Of a DNA stretch of 64,000 nucleotides, positions 29,981 through 40,388 are shown in pieces. Made by a program: the position numbers and the translations under genes. The notes below the pieces were generated by a model. It was not told where the DNA came from and did not search any database. It worked only from the letters and a program-made list of their open reading frames with translations. Source of the stretch: Lentzea terrae. Lineage in GTDB: Bacteria; Actinomycetota; Actinomycetes; Mycobacteriales; Pseudonocardiaceae. Numbering within the stretch: the stretch's first letter is position 1; each line of letters opens with the position of its first letter. The DNA is taken from assembly GCF_003265345.1 (NCBI RefSeq), contig NZ_QFWW01000002.1, positions 411,327 to 475,326 on the forward strand, in the 5' to 3' direction.

Positions 29981-31999
29981 TCAGTCCTGCTCAGCCCCAG
30001 GCGTGGTCTTCGCGACCTGCATCAAGAACTCGATGTTGGTACGAGACTTCCGCAGCCGGTCCAGCAGCAGATCAATGGCCTGCTGCCCATCCAGCGCGTG
30101 CAGCACCCGACGCAGCTTGTGCGTGACCGCCATCTCATCCGGCGACAGCAGCAGCTCTTCCTTACGAGTACCGGAAGAGTCGACGTCGACAGCCGGGAAC
30201 GTCCGCTTGTCCGCGATCTTCCGGTCGAGCTTCAGCTCGGCGTTACCCGTGCCCTTGAACTCCTCGAAGATCACCGAGTCACCAGCGGAACCGGTCTCCA
30301 CCAGCGCAGTCGCGATGACGGTCAACGACCCGCCACCCTCGATGTTCCGAGCAGCACCCAGGAACCGCTTCGGCGGGTACAGCGCGGTCGAGTCGACACC
30401 ACCGGACAGGATCCGGCCGGAAGCCGGCGCCGCCAGGTTGTACGCACGACCCAGACGCGTGATCGAGTCGAGCAGCACGACCACGTCGTGGCCCATCTCC
30501 ACCAGCCGCTTCGCCCGCTCGATGGCGAGCTCGGAGATGGTGGTGTGGTCCGACGGCGGCCGGTCGAAGGTGGAGGCGATGACCTCACCCTTCACCGAGC
30601 GCTGCATGTCGGTGACCTCTTCCGGACGCTCGTCCACCAGGACGACCATCAGGTGGCACTCGGGGTTGTTCTTGGTGATCGCGTTGGCGATCGACTGCAG
30701 CACCGAGGTCTTGCCGGCCTTCGGCGGCGACACGATCAGGGCGCGCTGGCCCTTGCCGATCGGCATCACCAGGTCGATGACACGGGTGGTGAGGATGTGC
30801 GGCTCGGTCTCCAGGCGCAGACGCTCGTTCGGGTAGAGCGGCGTCAGCTTGGTGAAGTCCGGGCGGTTGCGCGCCTCGTCCGGGTCCAGGCCGTTGATCT
30901 TGTCGACGCGGACCAGCGGGTTGAACTTCTGGCGCTGCTGCTCGCCCTCGCGCGGCTGGCGGACGGCGCCGGTGATGGCGTCGCCGCGGCGCAGGCCGTA
31001 CTTGCGGACGAGAGAGAGCGAGACGTAGACGTCGTTCGAGCCGGCCAGGTAGCCGGACGTGCGGACGAACGCGTAGTTCTCCAGCACGTCCAGGATGCCT
31101 GCGACCGGGAGCAGGACGTCGTCCTCGCGCACCTCGGTCTCGCGGTCCTGGCGCTCGCCGCCCTCGCCACGGCCACCGCGGCGGCGACGGTCGCGGAACC
31201 GGCCACGACGGCCGTCTCCGTCGTCGTCGCCCTGCGGGCCGCCACCCTGGCGGTCGTTGCGGTCGCCGCGGTCGCGGTTGCGGTCACGGCCGCCGCGATC
31301 ACCACGGTCACCGCGCTCGCCGCGGTCCTGGCGCTCGCCGCGGTCGGAACGCTCGGAGCGCTCGCCACGGTCGGAACGCTCGCCACGGTCAGAGCGCTCG
31401 CCGCGGTCGGAACGCTCACCGCGGTCGGAACGCTCACCGCGGTCGGAACGCTCACCGCGGTCGGGGCGCTCAGCGCGCTCGGGGCGCTGCTGCTCCTGCT
31501 GCTGGCCGTCGCCCGCCTCGGCGTTCCCGCCACCACGGCCGGAACGGCGGCGACGGTTGCCGCGGCGCCCGCCGTCCTCCGAGGAGCGGCCGGCGTCGTC
31601 GGCAGCACCGGACTCGGCGGCCGCGGGCTTCTCCGCTACCTCGAGCTGCTGCTGAACAGGCTTTTCGACGATCTTCTCGACGACCTTTTCGGGCGCCTTG
31701 GCAGCCGGCTTCTCGGCGGCAGGGGCCTTCGCGGCCTTTGCAGGCTTCTCGGCTTTGGCAGGCGCGCCGGAGCCCTGCTTCTCCTTGATGGCCGCGATCA
31801 GGTCGCCCTTGCGCAGACCTGCGGTTCCGGTGATGCCCAGTTGGCCGGCGAGCTCGCGCAACTCAGCGAGCACCATGCCGGACAGACCCGCGCGGCGGCG
31901 CGGCGTCGTGCCGTTCGAAGGGGTGGACAGAGCGTTCTCCTCGGCTCCAGAACCAGAAGCAGCTGCGACATCGCTGCTCAGCAAATCGGTGTTGCTCAC
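29981..31999 (-). CDS. rho: Transcription termination factor Rho with long arginine-rich insert
   Basis: 672 residues from a GTG at 31999 preceded by AGGAAGG. It is a homohexameric RNA helicase that releases RNA from polymerase. Order: N-terminal Rho_N helix domain (~residues 35-75), a long low-complexity linker (~80-300) first Ala/Lys/Glu-rich, then Arg/Asp/Gly-rich with tandem GERSDR repeats, an S1-like RNA-binding domain (~310-380) and the RecA-type ATPase with Walker A PPKAGKTS at ~430 and Walker B DVVVLLDSITRLGRAYN. Long inserts of this type are known in actinobacterial Rho and extend RNA binding. Located after thrB, as usual. Confidence 0.97.
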   Translation of the reverse strand: MSNTDLLSSDVAAASGSGAEENALSTPSNGTTPRRRAGLSGMVLAELRELAGQLGITGTAGLRKGDLIAAIKEKQGSGAPAKAEKPAKAAKAPAAEKPAAKAPEKVVEKIVEKPVQQQLEVAEKPAAAESGAADDAGRSSEDGGRRGNRRRRSGRGGGNAEAGDGQQQEQQRPERAERPDRGERSDRGERSDRGERSDRGERSDRGERSDRGERSERSDRGERQDRGERGDRGDRGGRDRNRDRGDRNDRQGGGPQGDDDGDGRRGRFRDRRRRGGRGEGGERQDRETEVREDDVLLPVAGILDVLENYAFVRTSGYLAGSNDVYVSLSLVRKYGLRRGDAITGAVRQPREGEQQRQKFNPLVRVDKINGLDPDEARNRPDFTKLTPLYPNERLRLETEPHILTTRVIDLVMPIGKGQRALIVSPPKAGKTSVLQSIANAITKNNPECHLMVVLVDERPEEVTDMQRSVKGEVIASTFDRPPSDHTTISELAIERAKRLVEMGHDVVVLLDSITRLGRAYNLAAPASGRILSGGVDSTALYPPKRFLGAARNIEGGGSLTVIATALVETGSAGDSVIFEEFKGTGNAELKLDRKIADKRTFPAVDVDSSGTRKEELLLSPDEMAVTHKLRRVLHALDGQQAIDLLLDRLRKSRTNIEFLMQVAKTTPGAEQD
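31330..31475. repeat. In-frame tandem repeats inside rho
   Basis: The coding strand encodes several copies of the hexapeptide GERSDR plus variants (GERSER, GERQDR, GERGDR). At DNA level the 18-mer GCTCACCGCGGTCGGAAC occurs in tandem around 31406-31459, and neighbouring copies differ at a few bases. Such repeats can expand or contract by slippage without a frameshift. Confidence 0.8.
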
Positions 32000-32320
32000 A
32001 CATGTCCTTCCTGACCAGGCCCCGCCTCCTACGCGGCCCAGCGGACCCGTCATCCCCACGGAACGGGGAACGACGGTCAAGTCCGATGCAGACGGAAGCA
32101 CACACCGCTTCCGGCAAGCACGGGACTTTTCTCAGGTCACACGGCGATCGGGTGCCTCTTTTGCGTCCGCCCCGCCCGCACGGCACAGAGCCGGAACACA
32201 AAAGGATTGCGACCCGGAACGAGTGTCCGGGCGCGACACCGGCGCCCGTGCGCGCGGTGACTGATCGCCCCCGAGGGTAGACGCCGGTCCTCATGCATGC
32301 AACAACCGGGGTCGGGCGTG
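32000..32320 (-). promoter_or_regulatory. 321-bp leader/promoter region of rho, and thrB 3' end
   Basis: No gene is visible. A CGGGCGC / GCGCCCG hairpin at 32228-32248 (7-bp stem, 7-base loop) lies ~73 bases past the thrB stop and may end the thr transcript. The remaining ~230 bases before rho should hold the rho promoter and leader; I see no clear -10/-35 pair. Rho autoregulates through its leader in other bacteria, so this region is a plausible control site. Confidence 0.45.
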
Positions 32321-33166
32321 TCAGTCCAATGGACGAACGCGCACGCCAGACCGATCGACGTGGAGTCTCCGCACGTCGAAGCCGTGCACGTCGACCTCGG
32401 CCGGGATCTCGCCGAACGCGATCACGGTGGGTCCCGCTCCGGACACGCACGCGGGAACACCGAGCTTGCGAAGATCGTTGATCACCCGAACGGTGTCCGG
32501 CCAGGCGGGCTCGCGGTAGTTCTGGTGGAGTCGATCCTCAGTAGCAGCAAGGAGAACCGACGGATCCGACGTCAGCGCGTGCACCGCCAGGGCAGCCCGG
32601 CCCGCGGCGTGCGCGGCGTCCGCGTGCGGCACTTCGGCGGGAAGCAGGCCGCGCGTCGTCTTGGTGGACGACTCCTGGGATGGAATCAGGACGACCGGGC
32701 GCACCCGTGCGTCGGGCTCCATCCGGACGGCGCGGTAACGCTCTCCTTCGAACCACGCAACGACAACGCCGCCGAACAACGAAGCCGCAGCGTTGTCCGC
32801 GTGGCCCTCGAACTCAGCAGCGATTTGCAACGCGTCCGTGTCCAACTCGCGACCCGTCAGGGTGAATCCGGCTGCGACACCCGCCACGATCGCTGCGGCC
32901 GACGAGCCCAGTCCTCGTGCGTGCGGAATGGTGTTGCGGCACCGCAGCGCGAGCCCACCCGTGTACCCGGCGGCGCGGACGGCCCGCACGACGAGATGGC
33001 TCTCGTCGAGCGGGACGTCACCGGCTCCTGCGCCGTCGACGGTGATCGAGAGGCCGTCGGCGACAGCCACCTCGACGTCGTCGTACATCCCGAGCGCCAT
33101 GCCCAGCGCGTCGAACCCCGAACCGAGGTTCGCGGTCGACGCGGGGACGGAAACCAGGAACTTCAC
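32321..33166 (-). CDS. thrB: Homoserine kinase
   Basis: 281 residues; it phosphorylates homoserine in threonine synthesis. GHMP-kinase motifs are present: [20 protein letters not shown] at the N-terminus, the phosphate loop [17 protein letters not shown], and the C-terminal [11 protein letters not shown]. The GTG at 33166 overlaps the thrC stop by four bases (GTGA), so the two are translationally coupled. It is the last gene of the lysA-hom-thrC-thrB run. Confidence 0.95.
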   Translation of the reverse strand: MKFLVSVPASTANLGSGFDALGMALGMYDDVEVAVADGLSITVDGAGAGDVPLDESHLVVRAVRAAGYTGGLALRCRNTIPHARGLGSSAAAIVAGVAAGFTLTGRELDTDALQIAAEFEGHADNAAASLFGGVVVAWFEGERYRAVRMEPDARVRPVVLIPSQESSTKTTRGLLPAEVPHADAAHAAGRAALAVHALTSDPSVLLAATEDRLHQNYREPAWPDTVRVINDLRKLGVPACVSGAGPTVIAFGEIPAEVDVHGFDVRRLHVDRSGVRVRPLD

Positions 33167-34230
33167 GCCAGCTCCAGCGCGTGCGCGACCGCACCGGGGT
33201 CGACCGGCACCGGCTCGACCTCCGTGACACCGAGCAACGCCGTGTCCGGGTCCTTCAGACCGTGTCCAGTGACGGTGCACACAACCGTGGAGCCCTTCGG
33301 CAGCCGGCCGTCCTCCGCGGTCATCAGCAGACCGGCGATGGACGCGGCCGACGCGGGCTCGACGAAGATGCCCTCGGACGAGGCCAGCAGTCGGTACGCG
33401 GCCAGGATCTGCTCGTCCGTGACGGCGTCGATCAGGCCGCCGGACTCGTCGCGAGCGTTGATCGCTCCGGTCCACGACGCCGGCGAACCGATCCGGATCG
33501 CGGTCGCGATGGTCTCGGGGTTCGCCACCGGCTCACCGGACACCAACGGCGCGGCGCCCGCGGCCTGGAAGCCGAACATGCGCGGCAGACCGCGCGAGTA
33601 CGACGTGTAACCCTTCCAGTACGCGGTGATGTTGCCCGCGTTGCCGACCGGCAGGCAGTGCACGTCCGGCGCCTGCCCGAGCACGTCGCAGACCTCCCAC
33701 GCGGCGGTCTGCTGACCGATCAGCCGCACCGGGTTGACCGAGTTCACCAGCGTGACCGGGTACTCGGCCGCGGTCTTCGACGCCAGCTCCAGGCAGTCGT
33801 CGAAGTTGCCGTCGATCTGCAGGATCTTCGCGCCGTGCATGACGGCCTGCGCGAGCTTGCCCATCGCGATCTTGCCGCTGGGCACCAGCACGGCCGCCGT
33901 CAGACCGGCCTTGGCCGCGTAGGCGGCAGCGGACGCCGAGGTGTTGCCGGTGGAGGCGCAGATGACCGCCTTCAGGCCGGACGCCAGCGCGTACGTCATC
34001 GCCACGGTCATGCCGCGGTCCTTGAACGAGCCGGTCGGGTTCGCGCCCTCGACCTTGACCCACACGTCCGAACCGGTGGCGGCGGAAAGACGCTTGGCGT
34101 GCACCAGGGGCGTGCCGCCCTCGTGCAGCGTCACGACCTCCGCGCCCTCGGGGATCTCGATGCGGTCCCGGTACGCGTTGATGAGACCGGGCCAGCCCGC
34201 TCTTGCTGTCACATTTTCAGGGCCGCTCAT
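33163..34230 (-). CDS. thrC: Threonine synthase
   Basis: 355 residues; it converts O-phosphohomoserine to threonine with PLP. The PLP Lys is in [14 protein letters not shown]; the Gly-rich phosphate loop is [14 protein letters not shown]. The length matches the short actinobacterial class. It overlaps hom at its start and thrB at its end by four bases each. Confidence 0.96.
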   Translation of the reverse strand: MSGPENVTARAGWPGLINAYRDRIEIPEGAEVVTLHEGGTPLVHAKRLSAATGSDVWVKVEGANPTGSFKDRGMTVAMTYALASGLKAVICASTGNTSASAAAYAAKAGLTAAVLVPSGKIAMGKLAQAVMHGAKILQIDGNFDDCLELASKTAAEYPVTLVNSVNPVRLIGQQTAAWEVCDVLGQAPDVHCLPVGNAGNITAYWKGYTSYSRGLPRMFGFQAAGAAPLVSGEPVANPETIATAIRIGSPASWTGAINARDESGGLIDAVTDEQILAAYRLLASSEGIFVEPASAASIAGLLMTAEDGRLPKGSTVVCTVTGHGLKDPDTALLGVTEVEPVPVDPGAVAHALELA

Positions 34231-35528
34231 TCCTCGCCCTCCACCCTCATCACGCTGACGACCTCCCGCACCACCGGAAGGCCGCCGATCTTGTCCACAG
34301 TGGACCGCAGCGCGGCGTCGGTCGCCGCGTGCGTGACGATCACCAGGCTGGCGTCCTCGACGCGGCCTTCCTGGCGCACCGCGGCGATGCTCACGTGGTG
34401 CTCGGCGAAGACCGCGGCGACCTGCGAGAGGACACCGGGCTTGTCCGCCACGTCGAGGCTGATGTGGTAGCGCGTGGGCGTGTTCCCCATGGGCTGCACG
34501 GGAAGCGCGGCGTAGGCCGACTCGCGCGGACCGCGTCCGCGCGCGACCTTGTTGCGCGCCACGGCGACCAGGTCGCCGAGCACCGCGCTCGCCGTCGGGG
34601 CGCCACCGGCACCCTGCCCGTAGAACATCATCTCCCCCGCCGCGTCGGCCTCGACGAACACCGCGTTGAACGCACCGTTGACCGAAGCCAGCGGATGCGT
34701 CCTGGGGATCATGGCGGGGTGCACTCGAACGGCGACTGATTCCTGGCCGGACGGGGCGGTGACGCGCTCGCAGATCGCGAGCAGCTTCACCGTGCGGCCG
34801 AGGCCCTTCGCCGCCGCGATGTCCGCCGCGGACACCGAGCGGATGCCCTCCCGGTACACGTCCGCCGCCGTCACTCGCGTGTGGAACGCAAGAGACGCAA
34901 GGATTGCGGCCTTCGACGCCGCGTCGAACCCGTCGACGTCGGCGGTCGGGTCGGCCTCGGCGTAACCGAGCCGCGAGGCCTCCTCGAGCGTCTCGGCGTA
35001 GCCCGCGCCCGTGGCGTCCATCGCGGACAGGATGAAGTTCGTCGTGCCGTTCACGATGCCCATGACGCGCGTGATCCGGTCTCCCGCAAGGGATTCCCGC
35101 AACGGGCGCAGCAACGGGATCGCGCCGGCGACGGCGGCCTCGAAGTAGAGGTCGGCACCGGACGAGTCGGCGGCCTCGAACAGGTCGGAACCGTGCTCGG
35201 CCAGCAGCGCCTTGTTCGCCGTGACGACGGACTTGCCCGCCTTCAACGCGTCCAGCAGCAGCCCGCGCGTCGGCTCGATGCCGCCGATGACCTCGACGAT
35301 CACGTCCACCTCGTCCGACGCGACGAGCGCGGCGGCGTCGGTGGTGAGCAGGTGCTCCGGCACTTCGCGGTGTTTGTTCGGCCTGCGCACGGCGATGCCG
35401 GCGAGCTCAACCGGCGCGCCGATGCGCTGGGTGAGGTCCTCGGCCTGGTCCGTCAGCAGCCGGACTACCTCCGTGCCCACCGTGCCGCAACCCAGCAAGG
35501 CGACCCGAATCGGTTTCACGGCTTTCAT
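34227..35528 (-). CDS. hom: Homoserine dehydrogenase
   Basis: 433 residues; it reduces aspartate semialdehyde to homoserine. An N-terminal NAD(P)-binding domain ([18 protein letters not shown]) precedes the catalytic domain with [20 protein letters not shown] and [16 protein letters not shown], and a C-terminal ACT domain (~350-433; [20 protein letters not shown]) that usually senses threonine for feedback inhibition. Its start overlaps the lysA stop (ATGA). Confidence 0.96.
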   Translation of the reverse strand: MKAVKPIRVALLGCGTVGTEVVRLLTDQAEDLTQRIGAPVELAGIAVRRPNKHREVPEHLLTTDAAALVASDEVDVIVEVIGGIEPTRGLLLDALKAGKSVVTANKALLAEHGSDLFEAADSSGADLYFEAAVAGAIPLLRPLRESLAGDRITRVMGIVNGTTNFILSAMDATGAGYAETLEEASRLGYAEADPTADVDGFDAASKAAILASLAFHTRVTAADVYREGIRSVSAADIAAAKGLGRTVKLLAICERVTAPSGQESVAVRVHPAMIPRTHPLASVNGAFNAVFVEADAAGEMMFYGQGAGGAPTASAVLGDLVAVARNKVARGRGPRESAYAALPVQPMGNTPTRYHISLDVADKPGVLSQVAAVFAEHHVSIAAVRQEGRVEDASLVIVTHAATDAALRSTVDKIGGLPVVREVVSVMRVEGEE

Positions 35529-36943
35529 ACCTCCAGACGGAACAGATCGTCCTCGGTCTCCCGGCGCAGCAGCAGCCGCGCCTCTCCACCGGTCACCGCG
35601 GCGAGCGCGGGCCGTGGAAGTCGGTTGTACCCGCTCGCCATCGAGTAGCAGTAGGCCCCGGTCGCAGCGATCGCCACCAGGTCTCCCGGCGCGAGGTCAT
35701 CGGGCAGCCAGCAGTCGCGCACCACGATGTCACCGGACTCGCAGTGCTTGCCCACCACGCGGCACAGCACGGCCCGCGACTCGGGCTCGGCCGCGCGCGA
35801 CACGAGCTTGCAGTCGTAGACCGCGTCGTAGAGCGCCGTGCGGATGTTGTCGCTCATGCCGCCGTCGACGCTGACGTACCGGCGCCGCGCGCCACCGTCG
35901 AGCTCGACGTCCTTGATGGTGCCGACCTCGTACACGGTGACCGTGCCGGGGCCGACGATCGCGCGGCCGGGCTCGACCGCGATGCGAGGCATCTCCAGGC
36001 CGTTGTGCTCGCACTCCTTCTGCACGATGTTGTGCAGCTGCCGCGCCAGCTCGGCGGGCGGAGGCGGGTCGTCGTCCGGCGTGTACGCGATGCCGAGGCC
36101 ACCGCCGAGGTCGACGACGGTCAGCGACTCGATCTCGCCGTGTTCCTTCCGGATGTCCGAGAGCAGGCCGATCACGCGGCGGGCAGCGACCTCGAAGCCG
36201 GACGCGTCGAAGATCTGCGAGCCGATGTGGCTGTGCAGGCCGACGAGCTTGAGGCCACCGGCCTTGAGCACGCGGCGCACGGCCTCGGCCGCGTCACCCG
36301 AGGACAGCGAGAAGCCGAACTTCTGGTCCTCGTGCGCGGTCGCGATGAACTCGTGCGTGTGCGCCTCGACACCGACCGTCACGCGGATCAGCACCGGCTG
36401 CACCACACCACGTTCCCGCGCGATCTGGTCGAGGCGCGCGATCTCGTGGTAGCTGTCGAGCACGATCCCGCCGACGCCCGCCTCGACGGCCGCGATCAGC
36501 TCGGGAACGCTCTTGTTGTTGCCGTGCAACGCAATCCGCTCGGCGGGGAAGTCGGCGCGCAGTGCGATCGCGAGCTCGCCGCCGCTGCAGACGTCGATCG
36601 AGAGGCCCTCTTCGGCCACCCACTTCGCGACCTGGACGCTCAGGAACGCCTTGGACGCGTAGTGCACGAGCGTCGGGTCGCCGAACGCCTCGGCGTGCTC
36701 ACGGCAGCGCGCGCGGAAGTCCTGCTCGTCCATCACGAACAGCGGCGTGCCGTACTGCTCGGCGAGCCCGCGCACGTCCACGCCCGCCAGCTCCACGACG
36801 CCATCAGCGTTGCGGGCGGCGTTGCGCGGCCACACGTGCGGCGGCAGGTAGTCGAGCTGCTCGGCGGTAGCTGGGCGGTCGCCGGCGGTGTTGCCGGGAA
36901 CCATCACGTCGGCGTGCCGGGGTCCGGCCGGGTGCGCGCGCAT
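35525..36943 (-). CDS. lysA: Diaminopimelate decarboxylase
   Basis: 472 residues from the ATG at 36943; it makes lysine from meso-diaminopimelate with PLP. The PLP Lys is in [10 protein letters not shown], and the phosphate-binding loop is [14 protein letters not shown]. The catalytic Cys region [13 protein letters not shown] and the [12 protein letters not shown]-terminus are typical. The ATG overlaps the argS stop by one base (TGATG), and a GTG three bases earlier is an alternative start. Confidence 0.95.
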   Translation of the reverse strand: MRAHPAGPRHADVMVPGNTAGDRPATAEQLDYLPPHVWPRNAARNADGVVELAGVDVRGLAEQYGTPLFVMDEQDFRARCREHAEAFGDPTLVHYASKAFLSVQVAKWVAEEGLSIDVCSGGELAIALRADFPAERIALHGNNKSVPELIAAVEAGVGGIVLDSYHEIARLDQIARERGVVQPVLIRVTVGVEAHTHEFIATAHEDQKFGFSLSSGDAAEAVRRVLKAGGLKLVGLHSHIGSQIFDASGFEVAARRVIGLLSDIRKEHGEIESLTVVDLGGGLGIAYTPDDDPPPPAELARQLHNIVQKECEHNGLEMPRIAVEPGRAIVGPGTVTVYEVGTIKDVELDGGARRRYVSVDGGMSDNIRTALYDAVYDCKLVSRAAEPESRAVLCRVVGKHCESGDIVVRDCWLPDDLAPGDLVAIAATGAYCYSMASGYNRLPRPALAAVTGGEARLLLRRETEDDLFRLEV

Positions 36944-38571
36944 CACATGCGCTCCGGGGCGGTCACGCCGAGCAGGCCGAGGCCCGCGGCGAAGACCCGC
37001 CTGGTCGCATTCACGAGCTGAAGCCTGACCTGGTGCAACGGAGTCGTCTCCTCGTCGCCGCGCGGAAGCACGCGGCAGTCCTGCTGGAAGCGGTGGTACG
37101 TGCCCGCGAGCTCTTCGAGGTAGCGAGCTACGCGGTGCGGTTCCCGGAGTTCGGCGGCGGTGGCCACGACGCGGGGGAACTCGCCGATGGTGCGGATGAG
37201 GTCGCCCTCGCGCTCGTGGGTGAGCAGCGCGAAGTCCTCACCTGGGGTGATGCCGAGATCGGCGGCGTTGCGCAGGATCGACGACGTGCGCGCGTGGGCG
37301 TACTGCACGTAGTAGACCGGGTTGTCGTTGCTGTGCTTGCGCAGCAGGTCGAGGTCGATGTCCAGGCCGGAGTCGACGGACGAGCGGATCATGGCGTACC
37401 GCGCGGCGTCCACGCCGACCGCGTCGACCAGGTCCTCCATCGTGATGACGGTGCCCGCGCGCTTGCTCATCCGCACGGGCTGACCGCCGCTGACGAGGTT
37501 CACGAGCTGGCCGATCAGCACCTCGACGCTGTCCGGGTCGTCACCGAGCGCGGACGCGGCGGCCTTGAGGCGCGCGACGTAGCCGTGGTGGTCCGCACCG
37601 AGCATGTAGATGCACAGGTCGAAACCGCGGCCGCGCTTGTCGACCAGGTACGCGATGTCGCCCGCGATGTAGGCGGGGTCGCCGTCGCTCTTGATGACGA
37701 CGCGGTCCTTGTCGTCACCGAAGTCCGTGGACCGCAGCCACCAGGCGCCGTCCTTCTCGTACAGCGAGCCGTTGGCCTTGAGCTTGGCGACGGCCTCGGC
37801 CACTCGGCCGCTCTGGTGCAGCGAGTCCTCGTGGAAGTAGACGTCGAAGTCGGTGCCGAAGTCGTGCAGGGTGCGCTTGATCTCGTCGAACATCAGCCCG
37901 ACGCCGACCTTGCGCACCAGCTCGGGGTCGCTGAGCGCGCCCGGCTCGCGACGCAGCACCTCGGCCGCGATGTCGCTCACGTACGTGCCCGCGTAGCCGT
38001 CCTCGGGAGCCGGCTCACCCTTCGCGGCGGCGATCAACGACCGGACGAACCGGTCGATCTGCGCGCCCGCGTCGTTGAAGTAGTACTCGCGCGTGACCTC
38101 GGCACCACGGGCTGCGAGGACCCGGCCGAGCGCGTCACCGACGGCCGCCCAGCGCGCACCACCGAGGTGGATGGGGCCGGTCGGATTCGCGGACACGAAC
38201 TCCAGGTTGATCTTCTTGCCGGCCAGCTCCGCCCCGGTGCCGTAGCCGTCCTTCAGCGCGTCCGCGACGATCGCGCCCTGGGCCTCGGTGGCGATCGTCA
38301 GGTTGAGGAAGCCCGGTCCGGCGACATCCGCCTTGGCGATGGCGGGCTGTTCCTTCAGTGCGTCGGCGAGCCAGCTGGCGAAGTCGCGGGGCGCGACGCC
38401 GACCTTCTTGGCGAGCTGGAGCGCGATGTTCGTGGCGTAGTCGCCGTGCTCGGGGTTTCTGGGGCGCTCGACCGTCACCTGCTCGGGGAGAGCAGCAGCG
38501 TCCAGGCGTCGGTCGGCCAGCAACTGGGCAACCGTGGTCCGGACGAGATCGGCGAGCGCTTCAGGTGTCAC
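36943..38571 (-). CDS. argS: Arginyl-tRNA synthetase
   Basis: 542 residues from the GTG at 38571 ([18 protein letters not shown]). Class I synthetase signatures: the HIGH-like sequence [18 protein letters not shown] and KMSKS-like [18 protein letters not shown]. The N-terminal Add1 tRNA-binding domain and C-terminal DALR anticodon domain (ending [16 protein letters not shown]) are complete. It leads the lysA-hom-thrC-thrB run with a one-base overlap, a common actinobacterial order. Confidence 0.96.
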   Translation of the reverse strand: MTPEALADLVRTTVAQLLADRRLDAAALPEQVTVERPRNPEHGDYATNIALQLAKKVGVAPRDFASWLADALKEQPAIAKADVAGPGFLNLTIATEAQGAIVADALKDGYGTGAELAGKKINLEFVSANPTGPIHLGGARWAAVGDALGRVLAARGAEVTREYYFNDAGAQIDRFVRSLIAAAKGEPAPEDGYAGTYVSDIAAEVLRREPGALSDPELVRKVGVGLMFDEIKRTLHDFGTDFDVYFHEDSLHQSGRVAEAVAKLKANGSLYEKDGAWWLRSTDFGDDKDRVVIKSDGDPAYIAGDIAYLVDKRGRGFDLCIYMLGADHHGYVARLKAAASALGDDPDSVEVLIGQLVNLVSGGQPVRMSKRAGTVITMEDLVDAVGVDAARYAMIRSSVDSGLDIDLDLLRKHSNDNPVYYVQYAHARTSSILRNAADLGITPGEDFALLTHEREGDLIRTIGEFPRVVATAAELREPHRVARYLEELAGTYHRFQQDCRVLPRGDEETTPLHQVRLQLVNATRRVFAAGLGLLGVTAPERM

Positions 38572-38740
38572 GACGCATGAGTCTAGAGAAGCGTTGTCGC
38601 AGGTCTCGACCGGGTTACCGGCTCCCGGAGGGTGAGACGGCAAGTGTTAACGCCCACGTGGTATCGCTACGCGCTGACAGTGACCAGACACGAAGTCCCT
38701 ACACTGGCGCCGGTTGACCAGGACGACAACTGAGGCGGAC

Positions 38741-39568
38741 ATGGTAAGCGGCAAGAAGACGAAGGCCACACGCAACAGCGTGGCGGCCGCCCGTTCCTCC
38801 GTGGTGGCGAGCAAGCCGAAGCCGTGGGGCACGATCATCGCGGTGATCGCCGTTCTCGGCCTCGCGGGCGGCGTGTTCGGATATGCGTACACGCAGATCA
38901 GCGCGAACAACGCCAAAGAGGCCGCCCTGGCCAAGTGGAAGCCCTCGGACACGAACAAGGACCCGTCGCTGCAGCTCGCGGGCATCGTGTCCAAGGAGTA
39001 CAAGGGCTCCCGCCACGTCGAGCCGACCCAGCGCGTCGCCTACGACCAGACCCCTGCCTTCGGCGGCCCGCACGACTCGCAGTGGGCCGACTGCACCGGC
39101 GTCGTCTACGACAAGGCCGTGCGCACGGAGAACATGGTCCACGGCCTCGAGCACGGCGCCGTCTGGATCGCCTACAACCCCGACCAGGTCAAGGACGACG
39201 CGCTCGCGAAGCTCAAGACCAAGGTCGAGGGCGTCCCGTACATGATGCTGTCGCCGTTCCCGGGCCTCGACAAGCCGATCTCCCTGCAGTCCTGGGGCCA
39301 CCAGCTGAAGGTCGAGAAGGCCGACGACGAGCGCGTCGACCAGTTCATCTCCTCGCTGCTGCGCAACCCGAACACGTACCCCGAGGTCGGCGCGTCCTGC
39401 GAGAACACGCAGTTCCTCTCCAACCCGGCCCCGTTCGTCGCCGAGAAGCCGGGCGCCGACGCCGTGCCGATGGACGGTGGCAAGGACGAGTCCACCACCG
39501 AGGGCCAGCAGGGCCAGCAGCCGAACACGCCGCCGTCGGGCTCAGCCTCGACGCCCCCGTCGAGCTGA
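38741..39568 (+). CDS. DUF3105 membrane-anchored protein
   Basis: 275 residues. A Lys/Arg-rich N-terminus and one membrane helix (about 30-52, IIAVIAVLGLAGGVFGYAY) precede an extracytoplasmic DUF3105 domain. Conserved parts include YDQTPAFGGPHDSQWADCTG and ENMVHGLEHGAVWIAYNP with conserved His and Cys. The C-terminus is a Gln/Pro/Ser-rich tail. The ATG at 38741 follows GAGG at five bases. The stop overlaps the DUF305 start by one base; these two often occur together. The function is unknown; conserved His/Cys residues hint at metal binding. Confidence 0.85.
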   Translation: MVSGKKTKATRNSVAAARSSVVASKPKPWGTIIAVIAVLGLAGGVFGYAYTQISANNAKEAALAKWKPSDTNKDPSLQLAGIVSKEYKGSRHVEPTQRVAYDQTPAFGGPHDSQWADCTGVVYDKAVRTENMVHGLEHGAVWIAYNPDQVKDDALAKLKTKVEGVPYMMLSPFPGLDKPISLQSWGHQLKVEKADDERVDQFISSLLRNPNTYPEVGASCENTQFLSNPAPFVAEKPGADAVPMDGGKDESTTEGQQGQQPNTPPSGSASTPPSS

Positions 39569-40251
39569 TGTCGTCTGACACCGCGTCCGAGCGGCCCTCA
39601 GGGGTCGCTCGGACGCTCGTCATCAGCGCCGCCGTGCTCGCCGTCCTCTTGCTGGGCGCGGCGGTAGGTTTGCTGGTCAAGCTCCCCGGCTCGTCATCCT
39701 CCGCGGTTCCGGCCTCCGGTTCCGCAGACATCGGCTTCTGCCAGGACATGTCCCAGCACCACCTGCAGGGCATCCAGATGGCCAACATCGCCCGCGACCG
39801 CTCCAGCGACCCGGAGATCCGCCAGCTCGCCTTCGACATCGCCTCCACCCAGCTCGAACAGGTCGGCCGCATGAAGGGCTGGCTGATGATGTGGAACGAG
39901 CACGAGCAGAACGTCTCCGGCGTCTACATGGCCTGGATGAACGACTCGGGCGTCCACGGCCACGGCGCCACCACACCCGAAGCGGGCAAGCCGCTGATGC
40001 CGGGCATGGCCGTCACCGACGAGCTGACCAAGCTGCGCACGATGCCGGCCGGACGCGACTTCGACGTGTACTTCCTCCAGCTGATGCTCCGCCACCACGT
40101 GGGCGGCGCACCAATGGCGGAGTACGCGGCGACTCGGGCTTCGCAGCCGTTCGTCCGGACCCTGGCCGACAACATGCTGAAGTCGCAGGGCAGCGAGACC
40201 GAACTGATGAAGGACTACCTGGCGAAGCGCGGAGCCGCCCCGCTGCCGTAG
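39568..40251 (+). CDS. DUF305 membrane-anchored protein
   Basis: 227 residues. An N-terminal membrane helix (about 15-38) precedes a ferritin-like DUF305 domain with paired His/Met motifs: FCQDMSQHHLQGIQMANIA and LQLMLRHHVGGAPMAEYA, plus HGHGATTP in between. Such His/Met patterns suggest metal (perhaps copper) binding outside the membrane; this is inference. The ATG overlaps the DUF3105 stop (TGATG). A strong terminator follows. Confidence 0.88.
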   Translation: MSSDTASERPSGVARTLVISAAVLAVLLLGAAVGLLVKLPGSSSSAVPASGSADIGFCQDMSQHHLQGIQMANIARDRSSDPEIRQLAFDIASTQLEQVGRMKGWLMMWNEHEQNVSGVYMAWMNDSGVHGHGATTPEAGKPLMPGMAVTDELTKLRTMPAGRDFDVYFLQLMLRHHVGGAPMAEYAATRASQPFVRTLADNMLKSQGSETELMKDYLAKRGAAPLP

Positions 40252-40263
40252 CCCGGTTTTGCT

Positions 40264-40314
40264 CGATGAAGGGCTCCTTCCTCCACCTCACGTGGATGAA
40301 GGAGCCCTTCATCG
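40264..40314 (+). terminator. Intrinsic terminator after the DUF3105-DUF305 operon
   Basis: CGATGAAGGGCTCCTTC pairs perfectly with GAAGGAGCCCTTCATCG (17 bp), extended by CCAC/GTGG around a CTCA loop, and followed by TTTT. Confidence 0.9.
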
Positions 40315-40333
40315 TTTTCACCCGCCGGACCAG

Positions 40334-40361
40334 TGGACATCCGCCTACCGCCGAGTAACGT
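40334..40361 (+). promoter_or_regulatory. Promoter of the acyl-CoA dehydrogenase gene
   Basis: TGGACA (40334-40339), a 16-base spacer and TAACGT (40356-40361), 27 bases before the start codon. The -10 box lies inside the inverted repeat at 40351-40380. Confidence 0.5.
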
Positions 40362-40380
40362 AGGTCACACCCCTACTCGG
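40351..40380. promoter_or_regulatory. Operator-like inverted repeat over the fadE promoter
   Basis: CCGAGTA and TACTCGG are perfect 7-bp arms 16 bases apart, spanning the -10 box and transcript start. It is well placed for a dimeric repressor such as a TetR/FadR-type fatty-acid sensor; no such gene is in the window. Confidence 0.4.
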
Positions 40381-40388
40381 AGGTAACC

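Noticed and set aside
30098..32014. Long plus-strand frame opposite rho
   Set aside because: It is the complement of rho, with low-complexity Val/Ala/Arg content from the repeats; rho is unambiguous.
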